From positions 1,900 to 41,057 of the forward strand of contig NW_005198017.1 in NCBI RefSeq assembly GCF_000372725.1: 39,158 nt of DNA, in the 5' to 3' direction. Position numbers and translations under genes: made by a program. Positions within the stretch are counted from its first letter, which is position 1, and each line of letters starts with the position of its first letter. This DNA comes from Emiliania huxleyi CCMP1516 (taxonomy: Eukaryota > Haptophyta > Isochrysidales > Noelaerhabdaceae). A model generated the notes under the pieces. That model was given only the letters and a program-made list of their open reading frames with translations. It searched no databases and was not told the origin of the DNA. This document shows, piece after piece, positions 26,462 to 35,624 of the stretch.

Positions 26462-27020
26462 CGCCGCCGCCTGCCGGTCCCTTGTTCTCGCGGCTTCTTT
26501 CGCCTTTCGGCGCAACTCCGTCCTCCTCGCGGCGTATCCTGGCCCCTCGAGTGTATCGAGCTCCCCTCGCGCAAGGACCACATTTCTGACTCCCACTCCG
26601 AGCATTTGCCTCCAAGTCATATCGTTGCTCAGGTCCACTCTCTCTTCGAACACTCGTGCCTCTACGGATGATGCCGGCGCTGGGGTCCCCTTCGGGTGCA
26701 TCGTGACATCTGACAACTGAATTTCCACTGGTTCGTCCTCCTCGGAGTCGTCTTCCCCCGCTGCCTTCCGCTCGGCTCTACGTTCGGTACGTTCGGCGTG
26801 GCTCACCCTCCATGCCGTGAAAAGGCGCTTTATCCACCCTATATTCTTCTCTCGTTCCTCTGCCCGTGCCTTGGTCTTGTCGTTGTTCCGCACCCATGTC
26901 TGTATGGCCCCACATAACCCCTGCCGATGCTTCCCAGACCGCAGAATTCTTCTCGAGCGGAAACGAATTCTGGTCTGAAGGGGAAAGCCTCGCCCCGGTC
27001 TTCTCGCCTCCCCTCGAAAA

Positions 27021-28271
27021 ATGCTCTGCGCCGCGATCGCCTTCTCGGCGGCGGTGTCCTGGGAGCTGCGAAGCCGCAGCGTCTCTCTACACGAGTCCAA
27101 GGCGTACAACGTCACGACCGAGGAGTACTTCAGTTCGGGCGTTACCCTGAGGCCAGGCCACATGATCTTCACGAACCCGCGCAAGACTCGGCTCGAGATG
27201 CCAGCGGGGCGGTATGCGATCACCGGCTTCTGGGGCGACATCGTCGACGCCGACCACAAGCCGGTCCCGCTCTCCAAGATATACGACCACCACTGGGTCG
27301 CCATCAACAATCGGCACAGGAACGAAATTTGCGAGACGGTGCCCTACGTGTTTGGAGTCGGCGCAGAGTCGCGACACAACCCGGTCAACCTGCCCGCCGG
27401 ATACGGCTACGTTGTGGACGAGACTGTCGAGTGGGGCGCCAACATCCACCTGCTCCGCATCGACGGCCTGTCTGAGGCCGCGGCCAAGGAGTGCAACGAG
27501 TGCTACTACGCGCCGGGCAAGGGCAAGGAGTGCACGGCCGCGCAGAACGGCACCTTCGAGTGCTGCGGCGAGCGGGACTACGACGGCGTCGGCTCCTGTC
27601 CCGCGCAGCGCGCCGACCTGCCCGCCGAGACTTTCTACCTGCGCTATCGTGTCAGCTACACGCGAGAGCTGGCCGCAGTCGCGCCCGTGCACATCTCCGT
27701 CGCCACCGCGCCCGACTGCGCCACCTTTTACGCCGTGCTGCGCGACGAGCGGAGGCCGGAGCACTTGGCGCAGTACGAGTTCGAGACCCCGACCGACGTG
27801 ACCGTCCTCTTCGCCGCGGGCCACCAGCACGTCGGCGCACTCAACATCTCCCTCTTCGTCAACGAGCGGCGCGTGTGCACCTCGTACCCGCGCTACGGCG
27901 CCGAGCGCGGCGTCGCGGGCGACGAGCTCGGCTACCTCGTCCAGATGTCGCCCTGCGCCGACGCCTCGACCGGCCCGCTGGCGTGGACCAAAGGCGACAC
28001 CGTGCGGATCGACTCTTGGTACAGCGTGGCGCCGCACGACCCGCGGCTGCAGTACTCGGACGGGACGCACCTCAACGTGATGGGGTATATGTACATGGTG
28101 TACACGCGCGGAGAGGATGCGGACTCGCACTCGCCGCTCCTCCGCCCACCGTCGCCCGGCCGGGAGGATCCCCTGGATGGCTTTGCGATGCTGCAGGCGC
28201 CGCTGGAGGGGTCGACGGTGCGTGGCACTCGCGCGTGGAAGCGCGTGCCGCTGCAGGCGGCGGCGGCCTGA
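27021..28271 (+). CDS. SURNod19-like secreted protein
   Basis: Seen: ATG 27021, single exon, 416 residues. A short hydrophobic N-terminus (MLCAAIAFSAAVSW) suggests a signal peptide. Family-like stretches: GRYAITGFWGDIVDADHKPV, IYDHHWVAINN, NLPAGYGYVVDETVEWGANI, HLLRIDGL, FETPTDVTVLFAAGHQHVGA (then LNISLF), and a C-terminal HLNVMGYMYMVYTRGED. These correspond to the 'stress up-regulated Nod 19' family, whose biochemical role is not established. The DHHW and GHQHVG histidines could bind metal (inference). Two Cys clusters (CNECYYAPGKGKEC and FECCGERDYDG) suggest disulphides. It starts about 100 bp from the Harbinger/hAT block, so mobile DNA occupies its promoter region. Confidence 0.75.
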   Translation: MLCAAIAFSAAVSWELRSRSVSLHESKAYNVTTEEYFSSGVTLRPGHMIFTNPRKTRLEMPAGRYAITGFWGDIVDADHKPVPLSKIYDHHWVAINNRHRNEICETVPYVFGVGAESRHNPVNLPAGYGYVVDETVEWGANIHLLRIDGLSEAAAKECNECYYAPGKGKECTAAQNGTFECCGERDYDGVGSCPAQRADLPAETFYLRYRVSYTRELAAVAPVHISVATAPDCATFYAVLRDERRPEHLAQYEFETPTDVTVLFAAGHQHVGALNISLFVNERRVCTSYPRYGAERGVAGDELGYLVQMSPCADASTGPLAWTKGDTVRIDSWYSVAPHDPRLQYSDGTHLNVMGYMYMVYTRGEDADSHSPLLRPPSPGREDPLDGFAMLQAPLEGSTVRGTRAWKRVPLQAAAA

Positions 28272-28706
28272 GCGAGATCTGGACGCTGCGGACGTCCCTT
28301 CTCTCGCTTAGTTTGCGTCGAGCTCTGCGTTCGCGGTCTGTGGGATCGAGAGAGTTGCATCGGTTTGTGTGTCGGCTACGTTATGTGCTCTCTTGTGCTG
28401 CGGGACGGTGTCGGTGTCCTACGGTGAGACGGGAGTCGCGCTCGAGTCCATGCTCCTTGCTCGAGTCTCACACCCGCCACCTCGCGCGTGTATCGTGTAT
28501 TATACGTAAAGCCGTACGTACAAGGTAACCTACAAGGTACATGGAATATTCCATGTATACCTTGTACGTACGTATAATACAAATTCCAATACCACCACTG
28601 AGAACAACTAGAAACGCAGCTGCCCCACACGGTGGCCATGCCGAAAAACGTACGTAGAGCCGTGCCTACGTGGACTAGAGTCTAGAGCGTATAGAGAGGC
28701 CAACCC
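28272..28706. other. Intergenic with an 84-nt imperfect palindrome
   Basis: Between the 3' ends of two converging genes. 28497-28580 folds back on itself: GTATTATACGTA.. GTACGTACAAGGT on the left pairs with ACCTTGTACGTACGTATAAT on the right, with an inner ACATGGAATATTCCATGT core. It could be a MITE relic or a structured 3' element. Confidence 0.6.
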
Positions 28707-29584
28707 CTAGAGGCGCCGCTTAACACAGTCAAACACTCCGAATATGACCGCCTGCCCGGAGCCAATCTTCAGGGCGCGCGCGCTCATCCCGCGGGTGAGG
28801 GTGACCCACCCTTCCGCTGCGATCATCTCCCGCACCGTGCCGACCTGTGCGCCTAGCCCGCCTCCTGCTGGCGCTGCCTGGATGCGCGTCTTGACGACGT
28901 CGACCGGGTTCGTGAGGACTACAGATACGACGCCGGTCATCCCACCCGCGATGGCCGCCGACCCAGACACGCCCTTGAGCGCCGCCTTGAAGTGGTCGTA
29001 GAAGAAGAAGCGGAGCCCGTTCGCCAGCATCTGCCGTGCCGCTGTCGGCGCCGCGCCGTGCCACAAGCCCGCCACGCCCTGCTCCCGGACGAGCGCGCCT
29101 GCCGCGTGGAAGACGGACGAAGACGCGCCGGCAGAGTGAGCCCCGGCCCTGAGCTCCGCCGTCCGCAGGATCTTGAGCCGCTCGGTCGGCGCAACCAGCA
29201 CAAGCGCCTCTGTCAGCCCCGCGAGCATGCCGCACGTGAACGTGCTGCCCGGGAGCATGCGCTGGTACGTCTCAAACGCCACGAAGCGGAGGGACGACTT
29301 GGCGGAGACCTGGAGCAGCTGCGGCTGCAGACCATAGTAGAGGCCACGCACACCCTTCTTCGCGACGGTATCACGCGCGTTGAGAAGGATCGCGGGCGGT
29401 CCGTGGCCTATCATGCGAGCAGAAGTTACGCAGACTGTACCCGGCCACCGGCACCGTCTGAGTGCTCACCCATCTGGATGCGATTCTTTGTAACCTCGAA
29501 CGGCATTGTGGCGAGAGCCTCTGCGACACCTGCGGTCGCTCCCGCCACCATGGTCTTGTTCCTCTCGTTTGTGAGCTGCGGCAT
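28707..29584 (-). CDS. Mitochondrial carrier (SLC25) family, tricarboxylate-like
   Basis: Seen: two exons, 29584-29470 and 29407-28707, joined by a 62-nt GT-AG intron in phase 1 (QM|GHGPP). Total 271 residues. Three SLC25 repeats with PX(D/E)XX(K/R) signatures: PFEVTKNRIQ, PTERLKILR and PVDVVKTRIQ, each followed by a G..GLY/LW/LT.G segment (GVRGLYYGLQPQLLQVSAKS; GVAGLWHGAAPTAARQM; GWVTLTRGMSARALKIG). Family knowledge: six-helix inner mitochondrial membrane exchangers. Similarity of repeats 2 and 3 to the citrate carrier (EALVLVAPTE, NGLRFFFYDHF) suggests di/tricarboxylate transport, but the substrate is not certain. The start MPQLTNERNKTMVAGATAG is short before helix 1, at the low end for the family. 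Confidence 0.88.
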
Positions 29585-29672
29585 CTCTTTGCGGTCTGCA
29601 GACGTGCGTGCAGCTTATTGTAGCTGGCTAGCGCACCGGGGCGGGCTGCGCTGTTCCGCCGGTGCGAAAGGT

Positions 29673-29746
29673 TTCTTTGCGGTCAGCCTTGGTCGATCTG
29701 CGTTCTCGAGACTGGAGCCGGGCTTGTGCGTGCTGACCGCAAAGAA
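29673..29746. repeat. 15-bp perfect inverted repeat
   Basis: TTCTTTGCGGTCAGC at 29673-29687 is matched by its exact reverse complement at 29732-29746, loop 44 nt. It lies about 90 bp upstream of the carrier gene start, in its likely promoter. Confidence 0.8.
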
Positions 29747-29904
29747 TTACACCCACGTCGGCGTGAGGTTGATGACCGCACTCCAAGTGCTCCAAGCGCG
29801 GTGTCGAACCACCAGCCCGACGCTCACTACAGTGATCCCTCGCACGACACTGGGCACGGGACTGGCGCGCACTGGAACCCAGGCCCTCCGGGTCGCACAG
29901 CGCC

Positions 29905-30057
<153 letters not shown>

Positions 30058-30688
30058 GCTCTCGCACACACATGCATGCATGCACAGACACACAGCCTCT
30101 TCCTTCCATCCACCCCCTCAAGACCTCAAGGACGAGGACACACACAGGACGCACCTCAAGCGAAGCCCACATAGTATGTGGCGGGAGACTCCTGCCGCCG
30201 CCCCTGCCACCCCTGTCAGTGTGCCTTGTGGTAGCGAGAGACTGCCAGTTAGAAACTGGAGGCAGGTCGCAGTCGAGAGAGATCGCCAGTGGTATAGGGA
30301 GTCCACCGAGCTGCGAACCTGTCGCTGTCCCTTGTCAGGAGCAGGAGAACTAGGAGAGCGCAACCAGTAGAAGGCCCGCGCCTGCCCCCGTGCCGCCGGG
30401 TGCGACTTTGTCCTATACGAGAAGGGGAATCCCTGGGACCCTGTCGTGTGGGTGAACCCTGCCCAGCCCCCCTCCGAGTCGCGATGCGCTCCCCGCTCCC
30501 GTTCCCCTGTGTCCCTGATCGTCCTTCCAAGATCCTGCTCGTGCAGGTGGGGACCTTGTCCTCCTCCGACCTCCCATCCCTCGTTTGGTTTGTCTGTTTT
30601 CTTTCTTTATTTGAAAAATTCTTTATTTGGGTGGGTGGGGGAGACGGCTAGCAACACACCTTCCTTCCCGTGAGAAATCCCTGTGTGG
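30058..30688. other. No gene; contains a Harbinger-related repeat at about 30505-30680
   Basis: 30505-30600 (GTCCCTGATCGTCCTTCCAA onward) matches the reverse complement of about 25160-25290. AAATCCCTGTGTGGTGGCGG at about 30684 matches the 37610 region. No coding signal. Confidence 0.6.
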
Positions 30689-30970
30689 TGGCGGCCTGAG
30701 CCCTGGTCTGGCAGCCTGACAGCAAACCCCGGACAGCGCCTGACAGTGCCCGACAGCCTGACAGCGTCGACTCGTTGACAGCACTTTCTCTGACAGAGGC
30801 TGACAGCACGTATCTGACAGCCTGGCAGCAGAGCCTGACATCAGAGGCGACCCCCGTCGCTGTCAGGCCCTAACGTGACAGCCTGACAGCTGCCCGACAG
30901 CCCGACAGCTCACAGTGGCCTGACAGCAGCGCTGACAGCCCGACAGCCCAACCAGCCCGACAGCAGCACC
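30689..30970. repeat. CTGACAG / CCGACAG heptamer array (left)
   Basis: More than twenty CTGACAG or CCGACAG units, irregularly spaced (GACAGCCTGACAGC, GCCCGACAGCC, GCTGACAGC), through about 280 bp. Confidence 0.85.
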
Positions 30971-31290
30971 TGAGCAGCACAGACTGTACACAGGCCGTGC
31001 AGCCTCTTTCTTGTGCCCCATGAGGGTATAACAAAACTGTATTCATGCAAAGACATGTGAGAGAACAGTGTGGTCCATGTCCATGTAGTCATGGGATGGT
31101 CATGGGTTCGAGTCATGGGTATCTCTCTCAACCCCGCCCCACCTCTGCGGACCCGCGGCTGTGCTACTACAAATGAAGCTACCAGCTAGCCTTCTGGGGC
31201 CCTACAGTCATATGCCTATACTGGGTGGGGGTGGCCGCCCGTCTGTGCCGCCGCCTGCGCTTGCGCCTGCGCCGCCATCTGCGCTCCCAA
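30971..31290. other. Spacer between heptamer array and TIR element
   Basis: Includes repeated GTCATGG/TCCATGT words near 31070-31110 and GCGCCTGCGC repeats at 31250-31275. No gene seen. Confidence 0.4.
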
Positions 31291-32190
31291 TGGTTGGGTA
31301 GTAGGGCTAGAGGGTCGCTCTACACTTAGCCTCTGCAGCGAGCGAGCGCTCAACTTAGCCCCCGCACGGAGCCGGGCTCAGACTTAGACGCTGTATGGTC
31401 GGGCGCCATGAACTTAGACGACACAAGGCCAACTCCGGGTATACCTGAAAAGCTCGAGGTTTACCCGAAAAATACCTGGACACGTCCCGACAACGTATGC
31501 CGCGCACGACGCACGACGCCATATCGCCAGGGCCAGTGCGCTACTTGCGGCGCGCAACGCCTGCTCAAGTACGCGCACCGTACCATGTGCTGCCGCTATG
31601 CGTGTCTTAAGGCGGCTGCGGCGAAGCGGCGGGCGCGGCATGCCGATGGCAGTGCGGACGATGCGGTTGCGATGTGTTCTGCTTCAAGATCGTGGCGGTG
31701 CTTGGCATGCACTTCTGCGATCCCAATCAGCTCATCGCAACGAAGCAGCGCAACAAGCTGGCTGCTGCCAACAAGGCCCTATGCTAGATCTACCTCACGC
31801 GCGGATCGTTCAAAGAGGACCAGCATACACAGGCTTCCTTGACATGCGTTTGTTTGAGCTTGAGGCTATTTGTGAGAACTGTTTGGCTTGAAGATTGCGC
31901 TCAAGAAGAGCAACGAGAATCGGAAGAGGAGGATGCTGAGGCGGCGATTGCTGAGCATGAGAAGGATCGATCCGGATTAGAAGGCGCCCGCCGCAGGCGA
32001 AGAAAATTTGGGGGCTAGCGCCGTATCGTTGATCACGGTGGGAGCCTCTTGGCCCCAGGCTGTGCCACGGCCGACTTAGCCGATGTAAGAGGCTCTCGCT
32101 GATCTTAGACCGCGTAAGCACCCCAGCGTGACTAGTCACACTTAGACCCGCTCAGCCTCGAGGCTCAGAACTTAGACTACTACCCAACCA
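31291..32190. mobile_element. 900-bp TIR element with CTTAG subterminal repeats
   Basis: The 14-bp perfect terminal inverted repeats TGGTTGGGTAGTAG (31291-31304) and CTACTACCCAACCA (32177-32190) bound the element. CTTAGAC/CTTAGCC motifs recur four times near the left end (31330-31425) and four near the right (32070-32175). The right end abuts a CTGACAG array. No clear target duplication. Superfamily not assigned. Confidence 0.7.
31408..31842 (+). pseudogene. Decayed ORF of the 900-bp element, zinc-binding-like Cys motif
   Basis: Seen: QCATCGAQRLLKYAHRTMCC then RYACLKAAAAKRRARHADG has C-x2-C and CC-x3-C spacing followed by a basic stretch, as in a small zinc-binding DNA-recognition motif. Downstream, a different frame reads FKIVAVLGMHFCDPNQLIAT, KQRNKLAAANKAL, a stop, then an acidic ESEEEDAEAAIAEHEKDRSG. 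Together this suggests an ORF broken by a frameshift and a stop. Family unknown. Confidence 0.4.
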
Positions 32191-32315
32191 GTGACAGCAC
32201 TGACAGCACCTGACAGCACGAGCTGGTCTTACAGAGGCACCTGACAGTGCCTGACAGTGCCCGACAGCCCGACAGATCACTTGACAGCACCTGACAGCCT
32301 GACAGCCAGGGCTCA
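32191..32315. repeat. CTGACAG heptamer array (right)
   Basis: About ten CTGACAG/CCGACAG units immediately after the TIR element, the same family as 30689-30970. Confidence 0.8.
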
Positions 32316-33338
32316 GGTGGCGGCGTGCCGTCATTCTCCCATCCCTTGGGCGTGTTTTCTTTCTTTTTTGTAGCTTGCGCGTGTCGTCGTCTTCTGTCTC
32401 GCGTCCACCCATACCGCGTTGGTGTCCAGTCCGAGCCAGACTATTGCAATATTCTTCATTTCTACCGAACCTAACCTAACGGGAAACAGCCTCCAGAATC
32501 CTGCAAGATCCAGCTTCCCCTCATTTGAGTTTCTGTGTGTTTCTTTCTTCTTTCCAAGATCCTGCACCTCTGCTCGTGCAGGTGGGGACCCTGTCCTTCT
32601 CCCACCCCTCGTCTCCGTTTTAATTATTTATCCTGGTGTCCCAGTCGTTGGTCTAACTGTGTTTCACCTTCGATACACATACATATTAAATACAAACCAG
32701 TTTCCAACGGCCAGACCGCTCGCTTAAGGCTGATTGGCTAGACGAGCGGTCTAACCTCCAACGGGGCGGTCTGGATCACGGGGAATGACATCCTGGCTGA
32801 CTCCCGGCACGCCGGGAGGAGGTGCAGGTGCGGTTGCTCCGCCGCCGGCCCCCTCCGCCTCCCCCCTCCACCACCCTCGCCCAGGGTGCAGGGATTTACA
32901 ATGCTGTTTTAAGGTCCGACCTGTGGGCTCTGCCTGCGCTCGGCACCGGGCACCGCCTCGGTATACAAAATGCGCCTGCGGGCGGACCACCTGAGCTTAC
33001 TCCTTACAGATCACACTTCACAGATCACAAACCACAGTGATCACAGTGTGTGAACCACTGTGCCGCGGGATGCTTCACGGCAACCACTTCAAGGATCAAG
33101 CTCTCTAATTCTCGATAAACACGGTCGAAACGGACGCAACTCACAAAGGGACACACCTCGCAAACGGCAACGGCTACAAATTCTTTGAGGGCTCCCACAT
33201 CAGATCACATTACACACAGACATACACTGTATCCTATCATACACAAGACGACACGCACGGCACACAATCCACGACCACTACAGAACACTCACAACGGCCC
33301 GAACGGGAAGGCCTGACCAGCCTGTCTGCCCTCAACCT
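32316..33338. other. No gene; repeats and a 10-bp-stem hairpin
   Basis: Contains the inverted partner of the 14.9-kb repeat (32370-32440), a relative of the 30.5-kb repeat (32545-32620), and a perfect stem AGACCGCTCG/CGAGCGGTCT at 32713-32722 and 32743-32752. CCAACGG words lie outside it. 33000-33290 is CA-rich upstream or downstream sequence without a gene. Confidence 0.5.
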
Positions 33339-34253
33339 CTAATAGAGCTCCGCCGCCGCCGAGCCCTCGCCCGCGCCCGCCTTGCGGAGCCCCTTCTTCA
33401 CCACAACGACGACGGCGAGCACAAAGCCAGCAAGGCCGGCCAAGAGTAGCGTCAGCCCGCCCGGCCCGCCGGCGGTCGGCACGCTTGCTGCGGCCTCGGC
33501 AACGAGCCCAAAGCCGGTATAGTGCGTGTTGGCGGTGCCCCACCCGGTGCCCCACCGGCCGTAGCCGTAGGCGGGGCGGCGGCGAGCTGGAGGAGGAGGC
33601 CTCGGGCTCGGAGGCGGCGGGCGGCGTGAAACGACTGGAGCGTGCGCCTGCTGGGCCGTCACCGCTGGTGCCGCGGCGACCCCCGCGGTCGAGGCGTGCT
33701 TGCGCGCCGACGCGGCTTGAAGCTCCGCCGGAGTTGGGCACGGGTGGCCGCAGCACCAGTCCTGGGCCATCCCCATCGCCATCGAGACCATCGAGACCGA
33801 GACGCCAAACTTGAAGCTGCCGGTCGACGTGCAGGACGAATCGCTCGAGACGCAGTGGGAGAGGCAATTGAGCATCTCGCGGTTGCAGCTCTTGGTCAGC
33901 ATGGTGGAGAAGGGCGGATTATTGCCGCCAGGCGCGCAGCAGATGTCGTGAGATCGGCAGCAGCTATCGGCGCACGACGGCCTGCCGCTCCTTGTCATCT
34001 GTGGAGGCCCGTAGTGAGGGCCGCAGTGGTTGCCGTCCGCGTCCCACTCGCTGTGGTGCCCGCCGTTGCACCAGCCCTGCCCGCAGAAATTTCCACAGCC
34101 CAGCGAGTGCCCTCCGCTCGTGCCGCCGCCTTGCTTTGGCGGCGGCGAGCTGGTCACCGCCGCCACCGACGTTCCGCCCGCCAAGCCGCCGATGTGGTTC
34201 AGCCTGCCTCCAATGAAGGGCAGGCCGAGCGGTACGGTGAGGAGAGAGAGCAT
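33339..34253 (-). CDS. Phospholipase-A2-like membrane protein
   Basis: Seen: ATG 34253 gives 304 residues; the frame is open to 34304 but only with TTG. N-terminus MLSLLTVPLGLPFIGG is hydrophobic. A Cys-rich domain at about residues 45-160 contains CGNFCGQGWCNGG and DADGNHCG, followed by SCADSCCRSHDICCAPGG, the CCxxHDxC signature around the catalytic His of secreted PLA2. A later NREMLNCLSHCVSSDSSC supplies further Cys, as in the second PLA2 helix. A Pro/Arg-rich linker and a TM helix (LTLLLAGLAGFVLAVVVVV, about 265-285) with a short basic tail follow. Family knowledge: PLA2 hydrolyses the sn-2 ester of phospholipids with Ca2+. The canonical Y-G-C-x-C-G-x-G Ca loop is altered, so catalysis is uncertain. 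Inferred location: cell surface or secretory membrane. Confidence 0.7.
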   Translation of the reverse strand: MLSLLTVPLGLPFIGGRLNHIGGLAGGTSVAAVTSSPPPKQGGGTSGGHSLGCGNFCGQGWCNGGHHSEWDADGNHCGPHYGPPQMTRSGRPSCADSCCRSHDICCAPGGNNPPFSTMLTKSCNREMLNCLSHCVSSDSSCTSTGSFKFGVSVSMVSMAMGMAQDWCCGHPCPTPAELQAASARKHASTAGVAAAPAVTAQQAHAPVVSRRPPPPSPRPPPPARRRPAYGYGRWGTGWGTANTHYTGFGLVAEAAASVPTAGGPGGLTLLLAGLAGFVLAVVVVVKKGLRKAGAGEGSAAAELY

Positions 34254-34629
34254 CGGACTGAGAGAGGGGCGGCGCAGCAACAGGGGCAGCGTCGCCGCAA
34301 CCAAGGGCAGTTTTGGGGAAGGGCAAGGGGGCGAGTCCGCTCAGCGTCGGCCTTCACGCCGAGTTTCGCATAATTTTTTCTTTTTAAGTGAGCTTTCAGC
34401 AGGTGTGAGCGGACGTCGCACCTTCGCGTCGCTCGCGCTCGCCATTTTGCGTAGGTATGCGAGTATCGCGTCGTACATCTCCGCGTCTTTTTTTACGTCC
34501 CCGCCCGCATTTTGTACACCTTTGTCTTTTCACTTTTGTTAACAACAAAACCCGGCAGTACAATGAGGGGTACAAGACTGACCTCGCAGAACCCCATGCG
34601 GGGCCAGGAGGATGCGATGAGGTGAATGA

Positions 34630-35133
34630 AGTCAAGCTCTGGACGCCCCTCCTCAAGACCTGCTCAAGACCTCCTCGCCGGGCGTTGGCAACGCCTCGAG
34701 TGGCGGCACGCCCGCCTCCGTTGGCCACTCCTACGCCTTCGGCAACACCGAGGAGAAGGCCCGCCGCCTGAACATGGGCTGCAAGGCGCGCGGGCAGCCC
34801 AGCCAACCCTTCTCCCACAAGACCGGCCACGGCTACGTCAAGGCGCATCGCGGTTTCTACCACGACGCGATCTTTGTCAAGCGCAACAACTTCAACCTGC
34901 TGCTCCACGAGACGTTCGGCGGCGGCTTCTCGCCCACCGCCGTTCTCAAGCTGCGCCGCCTCGCGCGCAAAGTCGCGCGCGGCAGCGTTGACCGCACGGC
35001 CTACTCGCCCAAGTACTCGCTTTCTTTTATGTCCCACCATGCAGAGCGCATCTCTCTCTCTGTTGTGCGAGGCGTGAACCGCGCCATTCGCTCTCACCTG
35101 GCAACCCTGTCTGCACGTCTCGCGCGCGCGTGA
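34630..35133 (+). CDS. Uncharacterised algal repeat-family protein, 5' partial
   Basis: Seen: the open frame leading to stop 35131-35133 reads GHSYAFGNTEEKARRLNMGC, FSHKTGHGYVKAHRGFYHDA, NLLLHETFGGGFSPTAVLKL, RRLARKVARGSVDRT and SFMSHHAERISLSVVRGVNR. The only ATG near the start is 34774, but similarity-like sequence extends upstream, so exon 1 or the real start is missing. From memory, an AFGNTEE..HETFGG..HH..RIS domain recurs in many algal, often retroelement-linked, predicted proteins; not verified. A decayed copy is at 4675-4850, which supports a mobile or multicopy origin. Function unknown. Confidence 0.5.
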   Translation, partial: SQALDAPPQDLLKTSSPGVGNASSGGTPASVGHSYAFGNTEEKARRLNMGCKARGQPSQPFSHKTGHGYVKAHRGFYHDAIFVKRNNFNLLLHETFGGGFSPTAVLKLRRLARKVARGSVDRTAYSPKYSLSFMSHHAERISLSVVRGVNRAIRSHLATLSARLARA

Positions 35134-35624
35134 ACAGGGCTCCAGGCCCCAAATTACGTGTGAGTGTTAGAGTTCAGTTGTTTGGTATTGCTAAAAATCT
35201 CTCTCTCTCTTTTGTTAAGATACCCCACAGAAGCGTGCCACGAGACAATCACACAGCAGAAGAGAGTGCTCACAGCCTCGCGGAATAACTCCTCGTTCCC
35301 CAGGGCCTGGGGCACATGCGGCATGGACTCTCGGGTGCTGCTCGGGTGTGATGAACGGAAAAGTCTCGGGAGCTAGGCCCCGCAGAGCCGACCACCCAAC
35401 GGCGGGGGGTCTGCGGAGAGGGGCGCCGCCTCAAGGGAGGCGGGGCGCAATAGTAGAGAAGCGCAGGCCGGTGGCAGGTGGCCTGTGATGCGGGCTGCGC
35501 GACAGAGGGGCGACCCCCTCTGCCGCGGGCGGCGCGTCTAGGAGGGCGGGGAGAGTGCAGGCCGGGAGCCTCTACGGCTGCCGGAGCACGCTGACCCCGC
35601 CGCTCGCGCGAGCTCGTGCGGGCG
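35134..35624. other. Intergenic, no gene seen
   Basis: A (CT)n-like AATCTCTCTCTCTC lies at 35200. The rest is flanking sequence of two converging genes. Confidence 0.45.

Larger units (their letters stand above)
25444..26920 (-). pseudogene. Harbinger-linked accessory protein (AT-hook C-terminus), split by a hAT insertion
   Basis: Seen: from an acceptor at 26921-26923 the minus strand reads CGAIQTWVRNNDKTKARAEE, NIGWIKRLFTAWRVSHAERT, an acidic stretch (DDSEEDEPVEIQLSD), NDMTWRQMLGVGVRNVVLAR and YAARRTELRRKAKEAARTRD, RQAAA. There a hAT element intervenes (25620-26461 plus its 8-bp duplication). Past the insertion the same protein resumes SQDEAEGNDATEEE and ends RTTRVGRPRGGMKAAARSGE with stop at 25444. 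The VGRPRGG core is AT-hook-like. A second copy of the C-terminal half lies at 37304-37591 without the insertion, again converging on Harbinger transposase sequence. Inferred: the element-encoded DNA-binding partner of a PIF/Harbinger transposase. The N-terminus is not found. Confidence 0.65.

Noticed and set aside
26921..27310. Extension of the accessory ORF to 27310
   Set aside because: The frame overlaps the SURNod19-like gene antisense, and an acceptor at 26921-26923 marks a better exon start.
30689..32315. CRISPR array suggested by regularly repeated CTGACAG
   Set aside because: Units are 7 bp, irregularly spaced, without unique spacers, in a eukaryotic setting.
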